Shown here piece by piece: positions 62,868 to 64,000 of a stretch of DNA of 64,000 nucleotides. Under the pieces are notes generated by a model that was given only the letters and a program-made list of their open reading frames with translations, did not search any database and had not been told where the DNA came from. The position numbers were made by a program, and so were the translations under genes. Source of the DNA: Lucinisca nassula (lineage: Eukaryota; Mollusca; Bivalvia; Lucinida; Lucinidae); assembly GCA_963580285.1 (NCBI GenBank), contig OY757014.1:96346499-96410498 (forward strand). The letters run 5' to 3'. Each line of letters starts with the position of its first letter. Position 1 is the first letter of the stretch.

Positions 62868-64000
62868 CTTTTTATCTCCCGACCGAATAGGTTCGGGGGA
62901 TATAGCGAACAGCCTGGCGTCCGTCCGTCTGTCCGTCCGTCCGTAGACGCAACCTTGTGATGGCCATAACTCCTATACCCTTTGCGATTCATTGATGGTT
63001 CTTGGCACAATTGTTCACAAGGCTGAGACGGCGTGTCATGCGCAAGAATCAGAACTCTGGGTGCCATACTTTTTGAGTTATCTCCCTTTTTAATAAAATA
63101 GAATGATTACTTTGTGGTGGCCATAACTCCAATATCCTTTGAGATATATTGATGACACCTGGCACAGCTGTTCACAAGGCTGAGACAATGTGTCATGCAC
63201 AAGAACCACAACTTTGGTTGCCATGGTTTTTGAGTTATCTCCCCTTCCAATAAAATAGAGTGAATACCTTGTGATGGCCATAACTCCAATACTCTTTAAG
63301 ATATATTAATGATACCTGGCACAGTTGCTCACAAGGCCGAGACGGTGTGTCATGCATAAGAACCACAACTCTGGGTGCCATGGTTTTTGAGTTATCTCCC
63401 CTTCCAATAATATAGAATCACTACCTTGTGATGGCCACATATTGATGGTGCTTGGTACAGTTATAAATGAGTTTAAGCAGGTGTGTCACGTGCCAGAACC
63501 ACAACTCTGGGTGCCCTGGGTTTTTAATTATCTCCCCTGACAATATAACCTTGTGATGGCCACTTGTATGCAAGGCTGAGACGGCACTTCATGCCTAAGA
63601 ACCACAACTCTGGGTGCTATGATATTTGAGTAATCTCCCCTTCCAATATAACAGTCTGATTACCGTGTGATCACCGTACCTCCAATACCATTTGACATAT
63701 ATCGGTGGTACTTGATGCAGATGTACATGAGGTTAAGCAAGTGTGTCATGCTCAAGAATTACAACTCTGGGTGCTCTGGCTTTTGAGTATTCTCCCCTGC
63801 CAATATAACCTTGTGATGACCATAGCTCCAATCCCCTTTTAGATATATTCAAGGAACTTGGCGCAAATGTATACACGGTACAGAAGGGGTGTCATGTGCA
63901 AGAAACACAACTGTTGGTGCTGTGGTATTTGAGTTACCTACCTTTCCAATATAATAATTTGACCAGCTTCTGATCATCATGGTACTTTGTACAGAAATAC
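62868..64000 (+). mobile_element. Tandem-repeat-bearing element, ~115-160-bp units, cut by window end
   Basis: Starts at a small stem (CCGACCGAATAGGTTCGG) and a (CCGT)n tract at 62920-62945, then at least seven decaying units, each with CTTGTGATGGCCATAACTCC, CAAGGCTGAGACGG and TTGAGTTATCTCCCC. Same architecture as 41695-42355 but different sequence. Confidence 0.8.

Overview
The window looks like nuclear DNA of a lophotrochozoan animal, most likely a bivalve mollusc. The reasons are a very high density of young nested repeats, several tRNA-headed SINEs, short host exons separated by many kilobases, and many copies of mollusc-type tandem elements that open with GTCC-rich runs. There are no operons, rRNA genes, CRISPR arrays or free-standing tRNA genes. 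The species cannot be fixed from sequence alone. Nearly all long open frames belong to retroelements or are accidental frames through repeats.

Layout. 1-3549: hairpin-centred MITEs, a 54-bp tandem array grown from a MITE end, and one good host exon on the minus strand (2649-2803). 3550-18587: one complete Ty3/gypsy-type retrotransposon on the minus strand, with two ~690-bp LTRs (TGTAAC...GTTACA) flanked by TAAA. It has gag, protease, RT, RNase H, integrase, an envelope-like gene and a possible extra exon. It is dead (stops, frameshifts) and is itself broken by four insertion sites of one family of RT-bearing, probably Penelope-like element: in the 3' LTR, downstream of env, inside env and inside pol. 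18588-36 kb: a further minus-strand exon (19302-19534), a possible third (33297-33413), and a mosaic of MITEs and SINEs, several with target duplications I could read directly. 36.4-62 kb: a probable plus-strand host gene made of tiny exons (36440-36481, 52327-52483, then 57051-57135 and/or 52837-52957, perhaps 61981-62067). 38748-46422 is a four-level nest: a small foldback split by a hairpin MITE, split in turn by a 7.2-kb element with inverted termini and a TTTAAAA duplication, which is loaded with SINEs and tandem repeats. 53330-55365 is a ~52-bp minisatellite. 62868-64000 is a tandem element running off the right edge.

The two host genes are inferred only from splice signals, reading phase and composition; their families are not recognised. 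On the minus strand the exon order is 33.4 kb, 19.4 kb, 2.7 kb, and the gypsy element lies in the last intron in the same orientation. On the plus strand a signal-peptide-like micro-exon joins in phase to an exon 15.8 kb away, which is phase-compatible with two alternative next exons, one a membrane-spanning terminal exon.

The most unusual feature is a hairpin MITE family (about 30 copies, roughly 8 kb in total). A long perfect palindrome centred on GAACCGCCTC/GAGGCGGTTC is carried by elements with different ends. A C-to-T/G-to-A shifted version of the same palindrome sits in a second MITE with unrelated terminal repeats. The core therefore looks like a conserved module rather than an accident of one family.
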